A stretch of DNA of 64,000 bases, taken from the NCBI GenBank assembly GCA_948146395.1, contig OX411544.1, positions 56,969,642 through 57,033,641 of the forward strand. The letters are read 5' to 3'. This document shows, one piece after another, positions 1 through 11,700 of the stretch. Under the pieces are notes generated by a model. The model had not been told where the DNA came from, searched no databases, and worked only from the letters and a program-made list of their open reading frames with translations. Source of the stretch: Fragum whitleyi. Taxonomy: Eukaryota; Mollusca; Bivalvia; Cardiida; Cardiidae. The translations under genes were made by a program, and so were the position numbers. Positions within the stretch are counted from its first letter, which is position 1; every line of letters begins with the position of its first letter.

Positions 1-517
1 GTTTGGAGAACAAGAAAGGGAAATAACTCTAAACAAAATTAAGCTGAGTAGAGTTACATTTCATAGGCACTGCACTCTGTAATCATACTGCCAAGCTATG
101 AGTCAGTCGGACATAAGGTGAGAGTTATTATCCGGACAAAGAGGTGTACACTGCTTCCCACCCAGATGCCTAAAATCCACAGGTGATCACATAATACCTC
201 CTGTCCTTCTACATGCTTTTAAAATAGGAATATGAATTATAACCTGTAAACAAATGCTATAACTTCTTATCAAAATCATGTTATCTAAAATCTTGTGATG
301 TTGAACAGTCCATACCTCTCTCAAAATCACACACACAGGTATAGCAAGTGAACACATATATGTTGTAAAGGTGAATTCTTCAGTTGAAGACTTGATCTAG
401 AGGGAAACAGAAAAACTCTTTAACCCTTGTCATGGTGAATCCAGAATAGTCCTACTTTTGTAGGAGACATAGACACTTATGTGCAGACTTGATCACTTGA
501 TCTAGAGGGATAAAGAA
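1..517. other. PUS10 intron or downstream part, no gene seen
   Basis: AT-rich sequence with no exon I can recognise. It holds a short motif (ACTCTTTAACCCTTGTCATG... at 411-490) that recurs at 1549-1640, directly across the element at 518-1544, so the two flanks look like a small direct duplication. Confidence 0.5.
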
Positions 518-1544
518 CTAGAAAGCCATGAATGGCTTGAGTCGCTCCACAAGCTTGAAATTCTTGTAAAGCAATAAAAGTTTTGACTAGACTCTTTAGA
601 TATTTTGGATTCTACTGATGTTGAAAATGATTTTCAAAGTTTCAATTATATAACATATAGAGAAATGACATCCGCTCTTAAAATGCATATTTTCATTTGA
701 TCACAATAATTTTTCGTAGACTGATTAAGGGTCACTCAAGGATCATTCCAGTAAAATTTGGTTGATATCCATTGGTTAGATTATGAGAAAATGATATCCA
801 AAGTTTCGACTATGTAACATATAGAGAAATGACCTCCGCCCATAAAATACATACTTTTCATCCGATCACTATAATTTTTGGTAGACTGATAGAGGGTCAC
901 TCAAGGACCATTTCAGTGAAATTTGGTTGATATCCATCAGTTACATTCTGAGAAAATGATTTCCAAAGTTTCCACTATATAACATATAGAGAAATGACCT
1001 CCGCCCATAAAATACATAATTTTCATCCGATCACTATAATTTTTGTTAGACTGATTAAGGGTCACTCAAGGACCATTCCAGTGAAATTTGGTTGATATCC
1101 ATCAGTTACATTCTGAGAAAATGATTTCCAAAGTTTCAACTATATAACATATAGAGAAATGACCGCCGCCCATAAAATGCATATTTTCCATCCGATCTCA
1201 ATAATCTTTTGTAGACTGATAAAGGGTCACACAAGGATCATTCATGTAAAATTTCATTGGTATCCATCAATTAGAATCTGAGAAAACTCACTTTTTACCA
1301 TATTTGGAAATTAGCCACGCCCATTAAATCCATGTTTTTCATTGGATCAAAATTTCTTGAACAACTTTGAAAGAGGGTCACCCAAGGATCATTTATGTGA
1401 AGTTTGGTTGAAATTCATCCAGTAGTTTCTGAGGAGAAGACTTTTAAAGAAAAAGTTTACGACCGGACGCACTGACGCACGGACGGACGCACGACGGACA
1501 CAACGCCATGACAATAGCCCCAGTGGCTTTCAGCCAGTGGAGCT
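518..1544 (-). mobile_element. T-run element, family E (minus orientation), with 165-bp tandem monomers
   Basis: Read on the minus strand it starts AGCTCCACTGGCTG right after a T-run, has a GCGTCCGTCC microsatellite, and carries about five 165-bp monomers (landmark AGAAATGAC at 661, 825, 990, 1155). It ends in GTGGAGCGACTC, a hairpin (AGCCAT..ATGGCT) and CTAG|TT. The GTGGAGC near the 3' end mirrors the 5' tip AGCTCCAC. No coding capacity. Confidence 0.75.
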
Positions 1545-1945
1545 AAAAACTCTTTAACAATTGTCATGCTAAACCCAGAATAGTTTTTGCTTTTGCAGGA
1601 GACATAGACAAAGATCAGCCTGCACTTATGTGCAGTCTGATTTTAGTCTATATCGCCTGATTTTTTTCCTTTTTTACATCAAGAAAATTAGAAGTTATAT
1701 TCAAAGTAAATACCTACTTTTAATCGGTGCATTCAGGGTTGTTAGCACTGTGGTATCAAATTTGTTTTTTTCTTACTCAGCATGACAAGGATTATATTAT
1801 CAATTAACTTGTATTCCTTAAATAATTCATTTACAGATAACTAAAGAGTGAAATATGAAATGCAAAATCATTGAACTTTTCTACAAGTTTAAAATGCATA
1901 TAACTATAACTATTATACTGATGTCTTGGTCTATGTAAATTGAAA
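1545..1945. repeat. Short dispersed repeat (AGACAAAGATCAGCCTGCAC type)
   Basis: The stretch 1600-1680 recurs with small changes at 22175-22210 and 35320-35390 (CAGCCTGCAC, TGTGCAGTCTGAT, TAGTCTATATC). Probably a MITE. The rest of the interval shows nothing recognisable. Confidence 0.4.
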
Positions 1946-2271
1946 CAAGATGTGTTTGTGAAACACGAATGCCCCCGTAACGGCATTTTTTTTCAAAGTT
2001 TGACCCTTGACATTTGACCTTGACCTTGTCACATGACCTTGACTTTGGTACCAGCAGATGTGGATAATTGAGATCTATCATCATGCCAAATATTAGCTTT
2101 GTATCTTGAATAGGCTTGAAGATATTGGCACGGTTAAGTTTTCGGGTTAAGTTTTTGGACAGACGGACGGACAGACAGATGGACAGACAGACAGACTGTA
2201 GGACAGACAGATGGACGGACAGACGGACATGAGTAAAAGAATATGCCCCCGAACTATTGATGCAGGGGCAT
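1946..2271 (-). mobile_element. T-run element, family C (ATGCCCC tips), minus orientation
   Basis: On the minus strand: ATGCCCCTGCATC after a T-run, TTCGGGGGCAT, a GTCCGTCTGTCC microsatellite, short TTGACCTTGACC repeats, then ACGGGGGCAT, hairpin GTGTTTCACAAACAC, and 3' end ATCTTG|TTT. Same plan as the 152-bp copy at 58604-58755. Confidence 0.7.
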
Positions 2272-2439
2272 AAAAAGATGTGTTTTCTTAAACACATTGT
2301 GAAAAAGGAAAAATTGCTTTTTTAAATTCTTGTAATAAATCTCTATGGAAATGAATAAATCTTCCATTAATCTTACCAGGGTTTGACCTTAACTGCTTGA
2401 TACCAACTTCCTAGAAGACCTTTTAAATCTTACAGGTCA

Positions 2440-2766
2440 CTCCCTCGTTATTACAGGTCCTCCATGAAACTTTTATTTATTTCTAAGCAATTAAAGAGTA
2501 AATTTAAAGGAAAACAGTGTGGGAAAAAAAAGAAAATGCTTGTGATAAGCTTTTTTTTCTTTTTCCACAATGTTTTCCAAAGAGTAATCAATTCATTAGA
2601 ACAATTAAAATTTGAAAAGCTACTACTTTTTAAAACTTGACAAACTGGAAATAATCTGACCATTAACTACAGTCCTAAAGGACCTGCATCATGGCATCGC
2701 CTACCAGTCAACCCTGAAATCCACAGGTCTCGGGCCCGAGAATTGGCTTTAGTGTCAATCCCTGAT
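2440..2766 (-). mobile_element. Palindromic MITE, family N, next to the PUS10 exon 2 donor
   Basis: Contains a long imperfect hairpin at about 2508-2579 (GGAAAACAGTGTGG..., mirrored by CCACAATGTTTTCC) with polyA/polyT arms and a GGGCCCGAGA motif near one end. Copies with the same hairpin occur at about 8412, 11205, 11890, 32500, 42108, 50900, 54535 and 60410. Confidence 0.65.
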
Positions 2767-2771
2767 CTTAC

Positions 2772-3026
2772 CTTATTTATGAATTCAGTGTCAGAAAACT
2801 GCTGAAGTACACCAAGGCAAACAACACAACCAGCTTTACTGTCATTTTCCAACTTGTTGTCTTTACTAACAGTTCCATTTTGTACAGCTGTGTCTGTTAG
2901 TTCGGATGCTTTATCTTCATGATTGTCATTTGTTTCCATTTCAACATCTTCTTCCATTTCACTTCCCTTAGACTCTGCTTTGTCTTTGATGTTTTTGCAT
3001 AGTACTTCAACAACTGCCTTCATCTC
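2772..3026 (-). CDS. PUS10: PUS10 coding exon 2
   Basis: Begins after acceptor TTTCTCAG with EMKAVVEVL and ends at EFINK before donor GTAAGA; 85 codons, phase 0 at both ends. It holds an acidic low-complexity linker rich in E, D and N (about residues 66-110 of the protein) and then the second CxxC (CVVC). A repeat element starts only about 7 bp beyond the donor. Confidence 0.87.
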
Positions 3027-5072
3027 CTGAGAAATAATGTTAAATTTTTATTAAACACCAGGGTTTCTATGACGCAGAAAACATGCATCATTGTCACAAT
3101 TTCAAAACAAATGATCCGCAAAAATGTTAACTGTGTGTGACTGTCACTAATGACGCAAGTTTTTAAATCCAGATCAGTGCTATAAAAATGTTTAAATGGG
3201 AAATTGTTTATTATAGATTGTCATTGGTGTTAACATTGACATATTATGGTAACTAACCTATTAACACGCTTCAGATACGATGTTTATGTGACCTCTGTCA
3301 ATGAAATATGCAGACGGGTCTTAGATTTTCAAACATCCTTTGATCTGATTTCCAGTCAAAAAATGTACTGTTAACCAGACACGGGAATTTACAAAATGTC
3401 ACAACAAATAAGTGTGCAAACTTCTTTCGTCTGCATTTTGGCCAGACAAGGAAATAGAGCTGTTTTAGTGAGTTTGATGGTGACAACTACCTAGGGTTCA
3501 TTAACCAAAGGATTCATTTGTCATTAAAACAGAATTTGCTAAATCTTTTTAACTGGCTTCAATTCTCCCAGGGTTAAAATGTTGTGTGGTTGTTCAAAAA
3601 GAAGGATGGACAAAACAACCAATACATGAAAAATATAAAATGCATGTTGAGGCCCTTGTGCTCAGGTGAGCTAAAAAGCAATTAAAGAAATTTATTGAGT
3701 CATATTTCCCAGTCATCAAATGTTAATATGAAACCCATTCAACCGTGATGTGAATTTTATCAAAACTCAAACTCAGCTTTTCAAAAAAAAGAAAAAAAAC
3801 CCCTGTCAACGCTGAATTGTGTTATATAATTTTTTTCCCACAGGACTGACTTCTGTGCAGAATTTATGAGACTCTTAGCTTGCAAAGATGGCATCCTGAC
3901 ATACCTAATTTTCTAGTATTGCTATATCAATCTGACAATCTCTTAGAAATTCTCAAGAATCCATCAGTTATTAAGATCCACTCCTTAAACAAGGTGAAAA
4001 ATATTTATAAATAACCGATGCCAAGAAAATTATTAAAATATTTATGGTAATCTCTCAGTATGATATAATAAACTTACCATGGTTGTCAGATTGTGAATTT
4101 TCATAAAAAAAAATCTTGATGATTTTGTGGGATTTCTTTTTTGTTTCTGTTTGAATCACTTGTCATGACTTGGTGACCATTTAAGGGGATACACAATAAA
4201 TGCAATCATTACGGTATGTGAAGACAACCCCAGGATTCTTGCTTGTTGCTTTTCACACTAACTTTACAGAGCAATTTTGCACTCGCTGACCTGAGCTTGC
4301 TGATTACTGTAGTTTGGCCAGTATTCTCAGGTGACAGGTTACTCAGTTTTTTCTATATTGTTGTGTGTTGACTACTGCTGGGATAAGTACCAGGGTATCA
4401 AGTAGGTTAACGTTCTTTGCTTGGTCCTGAATTATTATCTGTTAACCTGCTATTGTATAAGCCATATGTACCTTTGGGGTTCAAGAAAATTAAATGTTTA
4501 ATGAAGTTGTTTTCCAGCTGGTCCTACAGAATCCCGGCTACTTACTCACAGATAACCAATAAGTTCTTCCCTTAAAACCATATGTTTTAAACCTCTAAGG
4601 CTCTTTACATAAATTCTAGATCTGCCTTTGAATTTAAGGTAGTGGAAACATAATAGTTCCGCAATGTTTGGAAGTAATGAATTTCAACAGTGTTACCCAA
4701 GGTTTCCTAATGATTTTCAGTTAGCACTGTTACTTCCGAAACGTTGCGGATCTATTACGGGTCCATTACCTTAATTGTAAAATAATTATTAAAATAAAAA
4801 TATAGACAGTAATCATCGAGTACTCAAGTACCCACAGGTAACAAGATCTCAGGTACACGGGTACAAATATTGTGGTCGTCCCAGCTTGTCCAGTGTTGAT
4901 CAAGAAATACAGCTGAATGATGTATGCTTACTTGGTGGTCACCTCTGAAATAGTACATATCAGCAAGTCCAGCATATCTTAAAATACATCTTGAGCAACA
5001 TCCAATCTGTTTTAAATCCTTGCAAATACAGCCTAAAACAGACTTGTCATCAATAAAATATTTGGGCTCCAT
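2772..5072 (-). CDS. PUS10: tRNA pseudouridine synthase Pus10, N-terminal part (two exons, gene runs off the left edge)
   Basis: Pus10 makes pseudouridine in the T-arm of tRNAs (positions 54/55) and in animals also has a nuclear, catalysis-independent role in microRNA processing. Coding pieces on the minus strand are join(5072..4932, 3026..2772): 47 + 85 = 132 residues, both junctions phase 0. The first exon has the CxxC pair of the N-terminal zinc-binding THUMP-containing module (CSRCILRYAGL, cf. animal CPRCIFRFCG). The second exon ends with the second CxxC pair and the following helix (CVVCLGVLQQF, then DTEFINK), again as in animal Pus10. Between them is an acidic linker longer than in mammals. 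The catalytic domain would lie further along the minus strand, outside the window; I found no third exon in 1-2771. Recognition rests on both CxxC blocks in the right order and spacing. Confidence 0.88.
3027..4633. other. PUS10 intron 1, no gene seen
   Basis: The intron runs from 3027 to 4931. Nothing coding was recognised in this part. A short polyA/polyT tract lies near 3780-3840. The only repeat identified in the intron is the MITE at 4634-4774. Confidence 0.5.
4634..4774. mobile_element. Foldback MITE, family M (TTAA ends), copy 1
   Basis: Inverted-repeat element starting TTAAGGTAGTGG and ending CCATTACCTTAA, with ATAGTTCCGCAATG / ACGTTGCGGATC arms. Two more copies are at 9006-9169 and 62644-62806. 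TTAA at both ends could be a piggyBac-type target duplication or simply part of the inverted repeat. Confidence 0.7.
4932..5072 (-). CDS. PUS10: PUS10 coding exon 1
   Basis: Starts at the ATG at 5072-5070 (MEPKYFIDDKSV) and runs 47 codons to GDHQ, followed by donor GTAAGC. It contains the first zinc-ligand pair CxxC in 'GCCSRCILRYAGL' (residues 25-37). Translation could be read further, but the open frame beyond the donor has no family similarity. Confidence 0.88.
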
Positions 5073-5642
5073 TTCTCTTCTCTACGGTTCGCGAAATTAC
5101 ATGACATTTAGAAACAACTACTTCTAAGTTTATCAACAACTCTAATTTTTCTGTTGGAGATGAAAGTTATCATTAAATAACATTAAAATCACACATGTCA
5201 AGTGTCTAGATAAACATCATTGTGCTTTAAAGGCGAGACGTCGTCATCCGTAAAAAATAAGGTTATAAGAGTGATTTCCCTTTAACTTGGAAAATTATGA
5301 GACTTTAGCTACGCATCATTATTTGTTTTACAAATTGACCACTGAATCGTAGATTTAGGAATATGATTTTATGATTATATTTTTTTTATAAATATAGTTT
5401 ATTTTTATTTCAATTCTAGGCAATACCAAATTATTTCGAAACTAATCAAATTTATTCCATGCTAGCTTTCAGTAAAAGTTGACGATCGGACAAAAATGTG
5501 ACCCAGGAAAGGACAAACAAAATGAAATAAACCCCCCTCACATCAAATAAACTAAGTCTTTTATGCACTTCTCAAACAATTATACACTTTCATTTACCGA
5601 AACAACAAATTATCACAATTGTCTGTGGTAAAACCTGCCAAT
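5073..5642. promoter_or_regulatory. Shared bidirectional promoter of PUS10 and SYMPK
   Basis: The two start codons face away from each other across 570 bp, so both 5' UTRs and both promoters must fit here unless there are untranslated upstream exons. I see no convincing TATA box at a fixed distance from either start. The stretch has few repeats compared with its surroundings and some scattered CpGs near 5085-5095 and 5240. The SYMPK ATG has A at -3 (CCAATATGT), an acceptable initiation context. Confidence 0.6.
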
Positions 5643-5732
5643 ATGTCGGACGACACTGTTCGACGGTCGGCCGCTGCACAGTTTTTCGCTGAGGAGCAAG
5701 AAGCAGCTGAGAAAACATCAACCTATGACAGA
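5643..5732 (+). CDS. SYMPK: SYMPK coding exon 1
   Basis: ATG at 5643 opens [15 protein letters not shown], close to the family start (TRRSVASQFF in mammals). Thirty codons, phase 0, donor GTATGA after TYDR. The N-terminal similarity decides this start. Confidence 0.93.
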
Positions 5733-8700
5733 GTATGATTTATTGATTTTGATCTATCGATATCTAGATGTTTTTAGACTTTTAAGCTTGGTTGAATTCC
5801 ACACTTGTCATAGAAATTTACCTTACCCCACCCACTAAATTAAAAGGGAGACAACTCTGTAAAAATTGACTAAAGGCCTACTTGATTCGGGATTATTTTC
5901 TAGTACTGACCATAGATTACTTGACACATTTTATATCTTTAAACATATTCTTCAAATGATAATTTCTTACATGTAAAATTGATAGCGTAATTTTCATGAA
6001 CAATTTATGATGTAATTTCACCTGCTAGTAATGGTATACTCCTTGACCCTTTTACCAGTGGTCTGAATGTAAATTGTCTGTGTTTTAGAAACTCTTGATT
6101 TTTTCTAGGAGAATTTTATGTCATCACATAGAAAAAAACATTCCTTAATCAAAATTATGACTTTCGTTACTGGCAACATCAATATAAAAATATTCTTTGC
6201 TTGGAAATAACATGACCCTAAAGATTTGTCCGAACTACTTATGTACAGTGCTGTCGGCTAACCCTGCGCACTTAAGAAAGTCAAGTACAAAATTTGTGTA
6301 AAGATATCGGTTTTACAAAAAAAAATCGATACACGAATGTACTCATTGACCATTTTGGCTATGTAAAAGACATTTTATCTGGAACAAAATGTTACTAGAA
6401 TTACATAATCCAGTGATGAAGAGAGGCACCGTCATGTATTATCGACGCAGTTTTCTTAGGCTAAACCTGTGCAGTTGAGGAAAGAACCTAAAATTAATGT
6501 CTGTAATCTGTTAAAATTAAAATGAAAAACACTGAGACAAAAACGGGAATCTTTTTGCTTTAAAATACGCACATGAACTTTTTGTTAAAAATGGTAGAAT
6601 CTATCCAATTTTGAGTATGAAAAATAGGTTGTTCTGCTTTTATGTTTAGCGGCCATTTTCTTAGTTTACATGACGTCATATAGCTGCGCAGCTTCAGACG
6701 ACGCGCAGGATTACCCGACATGAGTGTACCATAGTACTTACAAAAACCTCCAAAGTTCATGAATTACAAACCCTTTCATACACCTTTGAAACCTTTAGCA
6801 TAAACCTATTTAGGTGCTGTCCATCAAGTTTTCTGTTGTAAATATTTCTAATCTTATGTTGAGCAAAAGAAATATATACACCACCATATCAAAATCTTGT
6901 TTTCCTCTGTGAAATAGTAATATTGAATGATAAATGTAATGAAATGGGATCTAGTAGGGGTCAACCTAGTTTACTTTTTGTAGTAAAAGGACCAACTAAT
7001 AAAAATATTTTGAAACATTGTCTGAAGTATCTCTTTGTTTAAAATTCAAAATTCATTACTACACTGGTAAGTGGTATACCCCAGTAATAGGGTAACTGAG
7101 CATAATACCCGAAAGGAGAGTTGGGCAGTACATAAAGATTATTGCCAACATTTGGGCGAGGAAGAGAAGAGAGCATCTAAAATTTGACAAATGAATTAGT
7201 TACATGACCATAGATCCAGTATCTTTGATTGTGGCTCCAACACTCATTGCCTACTTTTTTCTGGCCCCGGTTAAGTATTGTTAGTGTTGGGCAATGGGTT
7301 TCAAATCATAATTAGTTTTTTAGTCGGAAGAGTAAATCAACTAATGATCCATGGTACAATCGTTTTCTTAGAAATTGATAATACAGCACTCCCATTATCA
7401 TCCTTTGAAGAATAGAATGTGAAAGTTTAGTTAAAACTAATAACCTAAAGACTTTCTGCAGATTTTTCTACTTACTTCATGAATTAGCATGAAACATTTG
7501 TAACTGCCTATAAACATAATGGGTGATTTTACAATGTCCAGGGTCTGTCATGCGTCATGCACCATTTCTTTAAACATCTTCGCCCCCTAAACTGGTTTAG
7601 CCAATTTTGATGAAACTTGGTAGGGATGTTCCATGGGCCTTTTGTTAAGTGTCCATTTTCTTATTTTGACAGGCAAAGTTTTAATTAAACAAAGAATAAA
7701 AAAAAGGTTGTGAGTGTATTAAGTATTGATAATTATAATAAGTATTTACAAAATGATACCCTACTATAGTCAGCATTTTAGCCTATTGAATTCTTTTGTA
7801 TGTGTGATAGCAGCTGGAGGCTAGGAAAGGATGTGATGGTAGTACTGGTACAAGAAATACCAGGAATCCATTGTTAGGTGCTCCAACCTCCACGATTAGA
7901 CTGAAATAATGTTGAAGGCGGCGTAAAACCCAATTCAAACAAACAAATAAATTGCCCCCCCTCCAAAAAATATATTGACCATAACTTTTGATTTGTTGAT
8001 GGTAGAGTCTTTATATTCCACATGTGTACTGCTTGAGACAAGACCTTTCTTTTGGTACTATCTTTGAGGTCAACAGTCGAGGTCATTTTTCAAGATCAAA
8101 CATGGTATTTTTAAACTTTACATTGATTTCTGATTTGCTACTGATTTTCATATTGAATCAAATTACTGTTTCTAAAATATGGTAGTGGCAGGGGTATTTG
8201 TGTTTTTGTTTTATCATTTCTTTGGATGAGAGTAGTGTAATATAAAATTAATCGGAGTTACCAAGAAACAGCCTCCCATAGTCAAGCACCTTTTTAATTT
8301 ACTTCAAAGGGTCAAAAAAATAATTACCACTGAGAGGCTTAATTGAAATATGCAATGTGTTATCTCCAGCTCCCTTCTGGTTGCCCTATTTTATGCTTAT
8401 TATAAAGATTCCAAGATCAGGGATCGACACTTACACCAGTCCTGGGGTCCAAGGTCTGTGTATTTTATGGAGGACTGGTAATAGTTACCATTTTACAGGT
8501 CTTTTTGTTTTGGCCTGTAAGTAATCACCTTTCTACTTCCAATCTGCCCACTTCTTTTTAGAAATAAGTTGCCTTTCCATACTAGAATTCTTTTACCCTA
8601 TGGAAAACATTGTGGAGAATAAGAAATTGCTTGTCGCAAGCAATTTCTTATTTTCTAACAATGTTTTCCTTACAATTTACCCCTGAATTGCTTAGAAATA

Positions 8701-11700
8701 AGCATAGTTTTTTCTTGAGGACCTGATTTTAATCAGGCAGGTCCTGTAATATTAAGGGCTAACAGGTTCTTCAGACTGATGGCAAAATGTGGTTTGCATC
8801 AAACCCTGAAGATAATTTTGAATTCAAGCTCTTTATTGATTCCAATTATTTTCAGGTAGTGGAGCTCATTAACCAGGCAACTTTGATGTCAAAAGACTCA
8901 CAAAAGATTGCAAACTTAAAACAGGTACAGCATGATATTTTTATAAATAAGGTACTTTGTCTCTAAATTAAGAGTTCTCTGTCAACATGGATGTCAGAGC
9001 TCCAGTTAAGGTAGTGGACCTTTAAAAGTTCCTCAGTGTTTTGGAAGTCATTAACTTTAACAGTGTTAACTGAGGTTTCCTTATGATTTCATTGTGAAAC
9101 CTTGGTAAACATTGTGAAAGATCATGAGACCCGAAATGTTACAGAACTATCATGGGTCCATTACCTTAAAGGGAGGGAGTTTAGTTTTCAAAACAAAATA
9201 CTTTGTTATTGCTCAATGAAACTCAATATTATAAGTACTCAATGAAATCATCTCATCAAGAAGATTCCAACAAGTACTCACAACATAGGGTTTGGATGAG
9301 AAATAACAGAATTGGATCAACTTAACCCCTTGCCTAGAGAATTTTCTCCCATTATGAAAACCTAGACTCCTTACTTAGAGCTTGGACTCCTTGATGTTAT
9401 GTTTTATGTAGAATCCAGGGACTACACAGGAAAGGGTTCAATTATAGCTATTTTGATACCAAAAAGGATTATGGAAAAATGGAGAGCACTTTGCGAAACT
9501 GCTCCCTTTATTTTTCCATGCACAATCATGTAATCTGTTCATAGTTCAGCAGAGATCTTTTTGATGAAGCATTGTTTCGTTGATACTGTATTTGATGATT
9601 CTGTGATGTTTTATAGGTTCAAGAGCTTATTATTCATAAAGATGGAAACTTGCTGGACAACTTTTTTGACGTGAGTAGACATTCTCTTACTTCGATTTTC
9701 CTAAATTACTTTGAAAAAAATTCATGATATTGAAAATGGTTATAACATAAATCAATATTGAAGTCCAACTATTGTGTTTAATGTGCCTGCAAATAGTTGG
9801 TACAATGACATTGATAACTTATGAATTTACTGCAAAGAAATCTGCCCATCTGATTGGTTGACACACAATTTTCAGAATTTTACAGAAATCTGCCAAGGTA
9901 CAACATCATGTTTTTAAATACCAAAGATAGCTAACCTTTAACTCTTGATATTCATTATAAAGATTATATTAGAATTGTTACTCACAAATAGTCAATATCC
10001 TGCCCTCTTTTAAACCTAGAATATTTGGATACCATAGGACTACAGTTTTCTGGGACTTTGAATTACTTTGAAGTAGAATGTTGAATTAAAAAGAAAGAAA
10101 TCATCTCAAACATTGTTGATTTTAAAAACTTAAACTTACAGCTGGTGATCATATTTTGTATTTATATATTACAGGAAATGATAGCCTTTCAGAGTGATAG
10201 ATCAACAGATGTAAGGAAATTTGTGGTAGGATTCATGGAAGATGCATGGTCAGTATCTTACAAATGTGTTAAGAAAAGGGGGAAACACTGTACAATAACT
10301 TACTTCTAATTGAAAACATTTGTTAGGACTACTCTTTCAAATTGTCACAATGAGATTATTCCAATGAGTTCCCACAACACAGGGTTTAGTTCATGATAGT
10401 AATTTGTGGTGATATTCATGTAAGATATATGAGCCTGAGCACGTCATTTCCACCTATTTCAAATGTGCACAGAACAAAGCTTCTGTCCAGCCTGTGCAGA
10501 CGCACAGTCTGACCAGATTCTTCACTATGTGCTATATCGATATATAAGGTCTTAATCCATCTTAATCCATCCGTCAGCATATATTATTATTGCATTGTGT
10601 CCTTGTCAATGCTACCCAGCATTCGTACCTGGCACAGGTGTGAAATTGTTGGAAATGTCAGGCTCATATGGCAAGTGTGTTTATAAGGTGTCTAGGGATG
10701 GGTGGTGGTGTGTGTGGTTGTGTGGGGTAACCTAACTCAAATTTTTATTTCCCAACAAAACCCTCTTTTATGGAAGATGCATGGTGTGTATTCCACGAGG
10801 GTGTTTAGATAAATGGGGTAGAACCACTCTATGATCTCGGTGAAAACTTATGTATTGACTGATTGTTTGAATCGTCTCAATAAGATTATTTAAATGAGTT
10901 CACCAAACAAAGAGCTTAAAGCAGTAGATTTAAATATTTATTTAATAATTCAATTTACCCACATGGTACTGATAAAGCATGAACATGTGACTAGTCTGGA
11001 TTTGGTGTGACACAAATATGCAATACTTTTTATCATCACCATGGTACTCAGATGATCCTTTTTCATGTGATAAGTTAAATATTAATTTAAAGTCAGATCA
11101 GAATTGGCATACATGTTCCTCATATGCATCCTGTCTTGCTGATTTCAACATAATTACTGACAATAAAACTGCTTTTTCAGGGCCATTAATGCTTCAAAAG
11201 CATATCTAGTAGGGTTTGACACTACTTTTTGCCACCAGCCTGAAGGACTAGTTAGCCCTAGATATAACAAGTCCTCCCCTAATCACTACAGGTCCTGCAT
11301 GACAATCGTGTTTGATTTTTAGCAATTTATGGGATAAATTGCAAGGAAAACATTGTTAGAAAAGAAGAAATTGCTTTTGACCAGCAATTTCTTCTTTTTC
11401 TGCTATGTTTTCCATTTGGAAATGCAAATATAAGTATTCAAAACTGGATGGATTTGAAATACTAAGTACTGCCATTTAGGACAGGCCGAAAGGGGTAACA
11501 TCTACAAGCCCTCCCTAAAATCCACAGGTCTTGGGCCCGAGGGCTGTTGTTAGTGTTGATCCCTGTATCTAGTTTCTGAAGTGTTTCTTTATTTTCTGTT
11601 TATGTTTGTATCCAGTCAAGGTTCATGTTCTATTAGTCTAATCTATACCCTTTGTTTGTCATTTGTTTCACAGTAAGAAAGACCCAGATCTCCTGACCAA

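Larger units (their letters stand above)
5733..8855. other. SYMPK intron 1
   Basis: A 3.1-kb intron. Besides the SINE at 7801-7952 and the N-type MITE at 8412-8760, 7550-7680 looks like a worn fragment of the D family (TTTCTTTAAACATCTTC ... GATGAAACTTGGTAGGGATG). Nothing recognised in 5733-7550. Confidence 0.5.

Noticed and set aside
9617..9670. Possible microexon outside the gene model in intron 2 or 3
   Set aside because: This short exon is itself part of symplekin ([16 protein letters not shown]) and the phases close, so no further microexon is needed here.
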